Below, one piece after another: positions 1 through 6,412 of a stretch of DNA of 13,031 bases; position 1 is the stretch's first letter, and the number at the start of each line of letters is the position of its first letter. Position numbers and translations under genes: made by a program. Below the pieces are notes generated by a model that worked only from the letters and a program-made list of their open reading frames with translations, was not told where the DNA came from and did not search any database. The stretch is from positions 1-13,031 of the forward strand of contig JALUTC010000101.1 of assembly GCA_027058345.1 (NCBI GenBank), written 5' to 3'. The DNA comes from an archaeon (GTDB lineage: Archaea > Hydrothermarchaeota > Hydrothermarchaeia > JALTZZ01 > JALUTC01).

Positions 1-2231
1 AAATTAAGGAAGCAATAAAGAAGTATAACCTTAATAGAGTAGTAGTAGCTTCTTGCTCTCCAAGATTACACGAACCTACGTTTAGAAAAACTGTTCAGGA
101 AGCAGGTTTAAATCCATATCTGTTTGAAATGGCAAATATTAGAGAGCATTGCTCATGGGTTCATATGTTCGATCCAAAGGCTGCAACGGAAAAGGCTAAG
201 GATGCAGTAAAGATGGCAGTTGCAAAAGCAAGACTCCTCGAACCATTAGGGTTTATAAAGGTTCCAGTTAAGAATAGCGTCCTTGTTATTGGAGGAGGAA
301 TTGCAGGTATAAGAGCTGCATTGGACCTAGCAGATATGGGATTTAAGGTATATTTGGTTGAAAAGTTACCAAGTATTGGAGGAGTAATGGCTCAATTGGA
401 TAAGACGTTTCCAACATTGGATTGTTCGATTTGTATAGAAGGACCATTGATGTCAGATGTTGCAAAGCATCCAAATATAGAATTAATATCATATGCCGAA
501 GTTGAAGAGGTTGAAGGTTATGTAGGAAACTTCAAGGTAAAGATAAGGAAGAAAGCAAGATATGTTGATGAATCGAAATGTAACGGTTGCGGACTATGTA
601 GCGAGGTTTGTCCAGTAAGAGTTCCAAACGAATGGGATTTAGGTCTTGGTGTTAGATCTGCTATTTATAAACCATTTCCACAAGCTGTTCCTAATGTTGT
701 TACATTGGATAAAGAGCATTGCATAGAATGTGGTTTCTGTGAGATTGTATGTGAGAAGAATGCAATAATTAAAGATGATAAGGACAAGATAATAGAAGTA
801 GAAGTTGGAGCAATAATTGTTGCGACAGGTTACGATATATACGATCCGAGAGAGAGAAACGATTATCATTACAACGATTATCCAAATGTAATAACTGCAT
901 TGGAATTAGAAAGATTGTTCAATGCTTCCGGACCAACTCAAGGACATGTTGTAAGGCCAAGCGATGGAAAGGAACCAAAGAAGGTTGCATTCATACTATG
1001 TGTAGGTACTAGAGATAGAGGAGAAAATAGTTATTGTTCTGGAGGAGTTTGCTGTACATATAGCTTAAAGTTAGCCGTAATGCTTAAAGAAAAGGATCCA
1101 AAGAAAGATGTTGCGATATTCTACATGGATATTAGAAGTATTGGAAAAGGATTTGAAGAATTATATTCAAGAGCAAGAAAATTGGGCATAAGATTTATAA
1201 GAGGAAGACCTGCAGAAATTTATGAAAATCCAGATAAGAGCTTGAAATTAATATACGAAAATACATTGGAAGGTAGAGTTTACGAAGAAGATTTTGATCT
1301 CGTTGTATTATCTACAGGAATGGTTCCTAAGAAGGATGCGGATAAGATTGCAAAGATGTTAAAGCTATCCAGAAGCCCTGATGGGTTCTTTATGGAAAAG
1401 CATCCAAAACTTGCACCAGTTGATACAGCGACGGATGGAATATTTCTAGCTGGGGCATGTCAAGGACCAAAGGATATACCAAGCTCTGTAGCTCAAGCAA
1501 GAGCAGCTGCGATGGCAGCAGCAAATCTATTATCTAAGAGAGAAATAGTCCTAGGTGGAGACATAGCAGAGCATATATATGAAAAATGTATAGGTTGTGG
1601 AATTTGTACTAGAGTATGTCCATTTGGTGCTTGGAAGTTAGTTGAGGTCACTGAAAATGGTAAGAAAAAGAGAAAGGCAAAACTTACACCTGCATTGTGT
1701 AAAGGATGCGGAACATGCGCTGCAGAGTGTCCTGTTGGAGCAATTAAAATGAATCATTTTACAGATGAACAGATATTTGCTCAGATAGATGCTGCATTGG
1801 AAGAGAATCCTGAAGATAAAATCATTGCCTTCCTATGTAATTGGTGCAGTTATGCAGGTGCCGATACTGCAGGTGTATCTAGATTACAATATCCTACAAA
1901 TGTTAGAATAATTCGAGTAATGTGTTCTGGAAGAGTTTCGCATAAATTTGTCCAAAGAGCATTTGAAAAGGGAGCAGGAATGGTATTGGTAGCTGGATGT
2001 CATATAGGAGATTGTCATTACATTTCTGGAAACATTCACATGAAAAAGAGGGAGCAAAAGATAAGGAAGTGGATGGAGCAAAATGGAATAGATCAAGAAA
2101 GGTTTAGATTAGAATGGATTTCTGCGGCAGAGGGTGTTAAGTTCCAGCAAGTTATAAAGGAAATGGTAGAGAAGTTAGAAGAATTGAAAAAGAAGGGCAA
2201 GATTGTTAAACCAGTGAAAGCACGTGCATGA
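1..2231 (+). CDS. hdrA: HdrA-type heterodisulfide reductase subunit A with fused C-terminal MvhD domain (5' partial)
   Basis: Flavin and iron-sulfur subunit of a cytoplasmic heterodisulfide reductase-type complex. In the family, HdrA bifurcates or conducts electrons between a donor, ferredoxin and the HdrBC disulfide site. The frame is open from base 3 and already encodes family sequence (VVVASCSPRLHEPTFR, then GLNPYLFEMANIREHCSWVH), so the gene starts left of the window and the ATG at 129 is internal. In order: an FAD-binding GGGIAG loop (291-308), the conserved CSICIEGP segment (about 420-445), two ferredoxin-like Cys clusters (about 579-614 and 720-755), an FAD domain ending in ATDGIFLAGACQGPKD, and two more clusters, CIGCGICTRVCP (about 1587-1622) and CKGCGTCAAECP (about 1699-1734). 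From about 1830 an MvhD/FlpD domain follows with FLCNWCSY, VMCSGR and AGCHIGDCHY. HdrA2-type proteins with fused MvhD are known in Methanosarcina and Archaeoglobi. HdrB and HdrC are not in view. The family is certain; the physiological partner is not. Confidence 0.95.
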   Translation, partial: IKEAIKKYNLNRVVVASCSPRLHEPTFRKTVQEAGLNPYLFEMANIREHCSWVHMFDPKAATEKAKDAVKMAVAKARLLEPLGFIKVPVKNSVLVIGGGIAGIRAALDLADMGFKVYLVEKLPSIGGVMAQLDKTFPTLDCSICIEGPLMSDVAKHPNIELISYAEVEEVEGYVGNFKVKIRKKARYVDESKCNGCGLCSEVCPVRVPNEWDLGLGVRSAIYKPFPQAVPNVVTLDKEHCIECGFCEIVCEKNAIIKDDKDKIIEVEVGAIIVATGYDIYDPRERNDYHYNDYPNVITALELERLFNASGPTQGHVVRPSDGKEPKKVAFILCVGTRDRGENSYCSGGVCCTYSLKLAVMLKEKDPKKDVAIFYMDIRSIGKGFEELYSRARKLGIRFIRGRPAEIYENPDKSLKLIYENTLEGRVYEEDFDLVVLSTGMVPKKDADKIAKMLKLSRSPDGFFMEKHPKLAPVDTATDGIFLAGACQGPKDIPSSVAQARAAAMAAANLLSKREIVLGGDIAEHIYEKCIGCGICTRVCPFGAWKLVEVTENGKKKRKAKLTPALCKGCGTCAAECPVGAIKMNHFTDEQIFAQIDAALEENPEDKIIAFLCNWCSYAGADTAGVSRLQYPTNVRIIRVMCSGRVSHKFVQRAFEKGAGMVLVAGCHIGDCHYISGNIHMKKREQKIRKWMEQNGIDQERFRLEWISAAEGVKFQQVIKEMVEKLEELKKKGKIVKPVKARA

Positions 2232-2867
2232 TTAAATTGCTTCTAAAATTTTTTCTATAAAAATTCTTTCGGGCACTGCTCCTTCAAATGAAATCTTTTC
2301 ATTTATTACAACTTTTGGAACTGCAAAAACGTTATATTTTGAAGCTTCTTCTGGAAATTCACTTGCATCATAAACTTCGGCTTTTATCTTATCGTTTTCT
2401 ATTGCAAATTTATAAGCAGAAATTGCAGCCATTGGACAATATGGACACGTTGGGGTTACGAAGACTTTTATTGTGACATCTTTATCTATGTTCTTTACTT
2501 TATTTAATACGTTGTCTGATAATTGTGTATTTTTTGTCGATAACATCTTAATTGTTTCTATCAATGTTGTATATTCATATCCGTATGGTATTCCGTAAAA
2601 TCTTATACCAAAGTCTTTTCCATTCTCATCCAAAAATACTAGTGCTGGAAACTTTTTCAAATCATACTTTTTTGCCTCATTACTGTCTCTTTCATATATT
2701 TCAAATGAAATCTTTTCTATATTGTTAGACAACGTTTTCAATATTTCTTCGCCATCTTTACTATATGGGTCTTCTCCAGCTTTAAATAGCAAGATTTTAA
2801 CATTCTCCTTCATTACACTCAATTCTTTCTTTGTCTCTTCCAATAAATCCTTTCCAATCCTTACCAT
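2232..2867 (-). CDS. Protein disulfide oxidoreductase (PDO, two-thioredoxin-fold), N-terminal site lost
   Basis: Thiol-disulfide oxidoreductase of the archaeal PDO/glutaredoxin-like family, thought to form or shuffle disulfides in the cytoplasm of thermophiles. At 211 residues it is slightly shorter than the Pyrococcus enzyme (about 226). The C-terminal fold keeps a full redox site, FVTPTCPYCPMA with C141-P-Y-C144, and the cis-Pro loop NVFAVPKVV. The N-terminal fold keeps its cis-Pro loop (KKFPALVF) and the GKDFGIRFYGIPYGYE segment. Its CxxC is replaced by D33-P-Y-S36, so that half has no redox cysteines. The ATG at 2867 is preceded on the minus strand by AGAGGT (2877-2882), nine bases away. 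The gene is divergent from the DUF99 gene and convergent with hdrA: the two stops are adjacent with no spacer. A role in reducing or maintaining neighbouring redox enzymes is inference only. Confidence 0.9.
   Translation of the reverse strand: MVRIGKDLLEETKKELSVMKENVKILLFKAGEDPYSKDGEEILKTLSNNIEKISFEIYERDSNEAKKYDLKKFPALVFLDENGKDFGIRFYGIPYGYEYTTLIETIKMLSTKNTQLSDNVLNKVKNIDKDVTIKVFVTPTCPYCPMAAISAYKFAIENDKIKAEVYDASEFPEEASKYNVFAVPKVVINEKISFEGAVPERIFIEKILEAI
2249..2254 (+). terminator. Possible oligo-T terminator for hdrA
   Basis: A run of six T lies 18 bases after the hdrA stop, inside the 3' end of the convergent disulfide oxidoreductase gene. Archaeal polymerases often stop at T runs without a hairpin. 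Similar runs are common in this AT-rich DNA, so this is weak. Confidence 0.25.
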
Positions 2868-2876
2868 ACTTTTGTT

Positions 2877-2882
2877 ACCTCT
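2877..2882 (-). promoter_or_regulatory. Shine-Dalgarno site of the disulfide oxidoreductase gene
   Basis: AGAGGT reads on the minus strand nine bases before the ATG at 2867. It supports that start and shows that this organism uses anti-16S ribosome binding for at least some genes. Confidence 0.6.
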
Positions 2883-2915
2883 TTTAACATTAAGAAAAAT
2901 TATTTAGAAAAATAT

Positions 2916-3500
2916 ATGAGATTTAATTTAAAAAAGGGGTTAAGAGTATTAGGAATAGCGGAGAGGTTTGATAAGAGGGATGAATATTCTATATTGGCAG
3001 GGGTTATAATGAGATGCGATTTAATAATTGATGGTTTATGTTATACATTTACAAGGGTTGGTGGTGATGATTCAAGCGAGAAGATAATAAGGATGTATAA
3101 GGAGTTAAATAGGAACGATGTAAATGTAATACTCATAGGTGGATGTATAATTTCATGGTTCAATATTGTAGACATTGAAAAAATATATAATGAGTTGAAT
3201 ATTCCAACAGTATGCATATCTTACGAGGAGACATCTGGTATTGAAAGTTATATAAGGAAATATTTTCCGGAAAATGAATTTAAGATTAAATTGTATAAAA
3301 AGTTGGGGTTAAGAGAAGTTATATATTTAAGAACGGGGCAAAGGGTATATGTTAGATATTTCGGTTTAAAGTATAACGATGTTAAAAACTTATTGAATAG
3401 GATTACAATCTTTGGATCCATACCAGAACCGATAAGGGTTGCAAAGATGTTTGCAAATATGTTGTATAATTTATGGAAATCATCGAAACAGATATATTAA
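2916..3500 (+). CDS. DUF99 / UPF0215 family protein
   Basis: A 194-residue protein of the archaeal DUF99 (UPF0215) family. Recognisable segments are the N-terminal KGLRVLGIAERF, the IDGLCYTFTRVGGDDSSEKIIRMY block, VNVILIGGCIISWFNIVDIEKIY, and the C-terminal ITIFGSIPEPIRVAKMFANML, which matches the family ending (IRG.IPEPLRVAH). Members have been related to an RNase H/endonuclease V-like fold, and a nucleic-acid role is suspected. I recall this from family knowledge and cannot show activity from sequence. Only about 48 bases separate it from the divergent disulfide oxidoreductase gene. No Shine-Dalgarno motif precedes the ATG, so a leaderless transcript is plausible. Its last 28 bases overlap the start of the following flavoprotein gene, suggesting cotranscription. 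Confidence 0.85.
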   Translation: MRFNLKKGLRVLGIAERFDKRDEYSILAGVIMRCDLIIDGLCYTFTRVGGDDSSEKIIRMYKELNRNDVNVILIGGCIISWFNIVDIEKIYNELNIPTVCISYEETSGIESYIRKYFPENEFKIKLYKKLGLREVIYLRTGQRVYVRYFGLKYNDVKNLLNRITIFGSIPEPIRVAKMFANMLYNLWKSSKQIY

Positions 3501-5014
3501 TAATTGGATCTGGTGCATCTGGATTAAGAGCGTCGATAGAAACGTCGAAAAGATTTGAAACGATAGTTGTTGATAAGGGAAAGATTGGAATATCGGGTGC
3601 ATCATTTTTAGCAGAGGCAGGGATTAGTACAATAATTGAGGAAGGAGATTCTGAGAATTCATTCTTCAACGATATCTTAAGATCTGGAAGATATATAAAT
3701 GATGAAAGACTTGTTAGAATATTGGTTTCCGAAATAAAACATAGGATAAAGGATTTGGAAGATTTTGGCATCGAATTTAATTACAATGCAAGGAGGCTTG
3801 GTGGATCATCCTTTCGTAGAGCAATATTTATAGACAATAGAACTGGTCAGGAAATAATTTCTAAATTGATAAATGAAGCTAGGAAATATGGTGTAAAATT
3901 TTTAGAGGACATGTTGCTCATCGATTTTATAAATAAGAATGGAAAAATATTTGGTGGGATATTCTACAATTTAAGAAAGGGAGATGTCTCTGCAATTATT
4001 TCAAAGAAAACAATTCTCGCAGCGGGTGGTGCATGCAATTTATATGAAATAACAACAAATCCAACAACGATTACTGGTGAGGCAATAAGCATAGCATATA
4101 AAAATGGTGCACTACTGGCAGATTTAGAATTCATACAATTTCATCCCACATCAATAAATATCGAAGGATTTAAAGGTATAATGTTAACGGAAGCTCTTAG
4201 ATATGAAGGTGCGAAGATTGTAAATAGAAATGGAGAGAGATTTGTTAACGAACTTGATACTAGAGATGTTATCTCTAGAAAAATTTTCGAAGAAATTGAA
4301 AGGGGAAATGGGCCTATTTATTTAGATATTTCTGGAATTGATATTGAAAGAAAATTTCCATCTTTATATAAATTTTTAAAGGATAATAAGCTTCCAATGG
4401 ATAAAATTGAAATAATACCATCGGCACATTATTTTTTAGGAGGATTAGTTATAAATGAGAATTGCAAGACAAATTTAAAAAACTTGTTTGCTTGTGGAGA
4501 AATTGTCTCAGGAATACATGGTGCGAATAGAATAGCTGGAAATTCTTTAGCAGATACTCAGGTCTTTGGATATAGAGCGGGATACTATTCAACGAGAGAA
4601 TTGCTTGAAGAGAATATTGAACCGAATATTTCTAGAACTGATTTGAAGAGATATGAGAGAGAAGTTTTTAAGAGAAGAGATGGTGAGAACGTTTTTTCAT
4701 TGATAAAAGATTTGAGAGAAATAATGTATAAAAATGTTGGAATAGTTAGGGATGAATATTCTTTAAGAAGGGCATATTACGAGATTGAAAAGTTATCAAA
4801 GATTCCTGCAAAGGTACATGAAGGAAAGATATTTAATGTATCGATTGCAAAATTCTTTGAATTTAAGAACATGCTATTATTAGCAAGGCTTATAATTAAA
4901 TCTAGTATTTTGAGGAAAGAATCAAGAGGATGCTTTTATAGAAGAGATTTTCCATTTGAACGTAATGAATATAGAAAAAGGATATTTTTGATTTCTTCTT
5001 CTCGATTTTTGTAA
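3473..5014 (+). CDS. Fumarate reductase/succinate dehydrogenase-type FAD flavoprotein (TfrA/NadB superfamily)
   Basis: Flavoprotein of 513 residues interconverting fumarate and succinate, or a relative such as L-aspartate oxidase. An N-terminal GSGASGL dinucleotide loop (12-18) binds FAD. Substrate-site residues of the family are present: H224-P-T, TEALRYEG (E240, R243), DTRD (R264), H319 in SAHYFLGG, and IHGANRIAGNSLAD with R353. The loop that carries the covalent-flavin His in membrane FrdA/SdhA reads SGASFLAEAGIS, with no His, so FAD should be non-covalent. The Glu typical of L-aspartate oxidase (EGGHSHRR) is Leu in LGGSSFRRA, which favours a fumarate/succinate enzyme such as the TfrA subunit of thiol:fumarate reductase. 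No iron-sulfur partner (TfrB/SdhB) or nadA/nadC is adjacent. The ATG sits 28 bases inside the preceding gene. MEIIETDILIIGSG is a normal family N terminus, so this start is likely right. Confidence 0.85.
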   Translation: MEIIETDILIIGSGASGLRASIETSKRFETIVVDKGKIGISGASFLAEAGISTIIEEGDSENSFFNDILRSGRYINDERLVRILVSEIKHRIKDLEDFGIEFNYNARRLGGSSFRRAIFIDNRTGQEIISKLINEARKYGVKFLEDMLLIDFINKNGKIFGGIFYNLRKGDVSAIISKKTILAAGGACNLYEITTNPTTITGEAISIAYKNGALLADLEFIQFHPTSINIEGFKGIMLTEALRYEGAKIVNRNGERFVNELDTRDVISRKIFEEIERGNGPIYLDISGIDIERKFPSLYKFLKDNKLPMDKIEIIPSAHYFLGGLVINENCKTNLKNLFACGEIVSGIHGANRIAGNSLADTQVFGYRAGYYSTRELLEENIEPNISRTDLKRYEREVFKRRDGENVFSLIKDLREIMYKNVGIVRDEYSLRRAYYEIEKLSKIPAKVHEGKIFNVSIAKFFEFKNMLLLARLIIKSSILRKESRGCFYRRDFPFERNEYRKRIFLISSSRFL

Positions 5015-5016
5015 AG

Positions 5017-5072
5017 TATCAGACTTGCTACTTCTCATCACTTCTCAGAGTGAGCTGGGTTTCATCACATAA
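5017..5072 (-). ncRNA. C/D box small guide RNA (archaeal sRNA)
   Basis: Minus-strand RNA with all four boxes perfect and in order: C box GTGATGA (5068-5062), guide 1 of 13 nt AACCCAGCTCACT (5061-5049), D' box CTGA (5048-5045), spacer GAA, C' box GTGATGA (5041-5035), guide 2 of 12 nt GAAGTAGCAAGT (5034-5023), D box CTGA (5022-5019). Box spacing fits archaeal C/D sRNAs bound by L7Ae, Nop5 and fibrillarin, which direct 2'-O-methylation opposite the fifth guide base before D or D'. Guide 1 complements GUGAGCUGGGUU in domain V of 23S rRNA (12 pairs, only the D'-adjacent base unpaired). This predicts methylation of the A at E. coli-equivalent 2577, counted from the recalled E. coli sequence. Guide 2 would modify the G in ACUUGCUACUUC; I recognise no target. 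The RNA begins about 17 bases after the HMG-CoA reductase stop on the same strand and ends five bases past the convergent flavoprotein stop, so it may be processed from the reductase transcript. Confidence 0.9.
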
Positions 5073-5084
5073 TATGTAGGAATT

Positions 5085-6341
5085 TTAACGTTTATATTTT
5101 TCTATCAATTCCTTAGCATATTCGTAGCTAATGTTATTACTTCTTATCATTTCATCAACAACCTTATCCAATATATCCAATGGGCATCCTAACGATAGAG
5201 CTATTTGTCTTGCATGAAGTTTCATATGTCCTTTCTGAATTCCTTCCTTAACCAATGCTCTAAGTGCTGCGAAGTTTTGTGCCAATCCGACCGAAGCCAT
5301 GATGCAAGCCAATTCTCTTGCAGATTTTACGCCCAAAATTTTTAGACAAACTCTTGCAACTGGATTACTTCTCGTTGCTCCACCAACTGTTCCAACTGCT
5401 AAAGGTACTTCTATATATCCGATTAAATTTCCTTCCTTATCTTTTTCATAATGTGTTAATGGTTTATAACCATTTAATGCTGCATATCCATGACATCCCG
5501 CCTCTATAGCTCTTGTATCTTGTCCCGTAGCAATTGCAACAGCGATTATTCCGTTCAATATTCCTTTGTTATGTGTTACAGCTCTGAATATGTCGTTTCT
5601 TGCAAATTCATATGCATCGAGAATTCCTTCAACGATTTCATCCCCTCCAGTAGCTTCCTTATCGAAAATAGCATAGGCTCTTGCCATTCTATATATGGCG
5701 AGGTTTGATACAATTCTTAATCTAAATTTTGCTCCAATAATATCTTGAATGTAAGGTGCGAGTTTTTCACAAATTGTATTTACGATGTTTGCACCCATTG
5801 CATCGACGACGTTAATTAAGACATGAACGATTAACATCTTTCCTCTATTTGTATTTAATTCTCTAACAATTATATCCTTTACACCCCCTCCTCTTTTAAC
5901 AATGCTTGGTTTAATTTCATTTGCAATTCTTATCAATTCTTCCTTTTTGTTTAATATTTTTATCATGGCATCGTATGTATTTTTTACATCCACGAATTGT
6001 ATTTGTCCAATCATTATTGATTCATCGGCATTTGCAAAGAAGCCACCTTTAATTCTAGCAATTTTAGCGGCATGAGAAGCAGCGGCTACTACGCTTGGTT
6101 CTTCTATTGCCATTGGTATTATATAATCTCGACCGTTTATCAAGAAGTTCATTGCAACACCTAATGGTAATGGGAATATTCCTATCACATTTTCTATCAT
6201 TTTATCAGCCTCTTCCAATTTTAATCCTTGACCTTTCAATAAATTCACTTCTTCATCTGTTAGCTCTGAGAATTCTTTAACGAATTTTATTCTTTCTTCT
6301 ATACTTAATTTGTAAAAGCCTTCGTATCTGGAAGATTTCAT
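5085..6341 (-). CDS. mvaA: Class II 3-hydroxy-3-methylglutaryl-CoA reductase
   Basis: Converts HMG-CoA to mevalonate with a reduced nicotinamide cofactor, the committed step toward archaeal isoprenoid lipids. At 418 residues it is full length for the soluble class II form. Visible class II signatures are ENVIGIFPLPLGVAMNFLING (50-70), the catalytic Glu in EEPSVVAAASHAAK (E81), Lys in THNKGILNG (K259), Asp in ATGQDTRAIEAG (D275) and His in GHMKLHAR (H372). Class II enzymes occur in many bacteria and in Archaeoglobales, Thermoplasmatales and a few other archaea. Class I is the more common archaeal form, so this gene is a phylogenetic marker and may descend from transfer. The start at 6341 matches the family N terminus; no Shine-Dalgarno motif is seen. 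It is divergent from the exported propeller protein, and the C/D sRNA lies just downstream on the same strand. Confidence 0.95.
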   Translation of the reverse strand: MKSSRYEGFYKLSIEERIKFVKEFSELTDEEVNLLKGQGLKLEEADKMIENVIGIFPLPLGVAMNFLINGRDYIIPMAIEEPSVVAAASHAAKIARIKGGFFANADESIMIGQIQFVDVKNTYDAMIKILNKKEELIRIANEIKPSIVKRGGGVKDIIVRELNTNRGKMLIVHVLINVVDAMGANIVNTICEKLAPYIQDIIGAKFRLRIVSNLAIYRMARAYAIFDKEATGGDEIVEGILDAYEFARNDIFRAVTHNKGILNGIIAVAIATGQDTRAIEAGCHGYAALNGYKPLTHYEKDKEGNLIGYIEVPLAVGTVGGATRSNPVARVCLKILGVKSARELACIMASVGLAQNFAALRALVKEGIQKGHMKLHARQIALSLGCPLDILDKVVDEMIRSNNISYEYAKELIEKYKR

Positions 6342-6395
6342 AAATATTATATGGTCGCATGATATAAGAAAATACCTACAAAAAAAAGGGATGAA

Positions 6396-6408
6396 ATTTA
6401 TATATAAA
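6396..6408. promoter_or_regulatory. TATA-like box in the divergent mvaA / exported-protein promoter region
   Basis: The near-palindrome ATTTATATATAAA lies in the 71-base gap between two divergent genes. For the minus-strand reductase it is about 60 bases before the ATG, which would give a leader of roughly 30-35 nt, a normal arrangement. For the plus-strand gene it is only 5-17 bases before the ATG, too close for the usual 25-base TATA-to-start distance. It therefore probably serves mvaA. Confidence 0.4.
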
Positions 6409-6412
6409 TAAC

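Noticed and set aside
129..131. ATG as the start of the HdrA gene
   Set aside because: The same frame is open back to base 3 and encodes conserved HdrA sequence (ASCSPRLHEPTF), so this Met is internal.
1978..2020. Possible selenocysteine site in the MvhD domain of HdrA
   Set aside because: The cysteine positions (GCHIGDCHY) use TGT codons and there is no in-frame TGA before the true stop.
3403..3771. Open frame of 122 codons on the minus strand across the DUF99/flavoprotein junction
   Set aside because: It is antisense to two conserved genes, low-complexity Ser/Ile-rich, and has no domain.
3473..5014. Naming the flavoprotein nadB (L-aspartate oxidase)
   Set aside because: The family resemblance is shared by FrdA/SdhA/TfrA. 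The Glu typical of aspartate oxidase is Leu, and no nad genes are adjacent, so no symbol is given.
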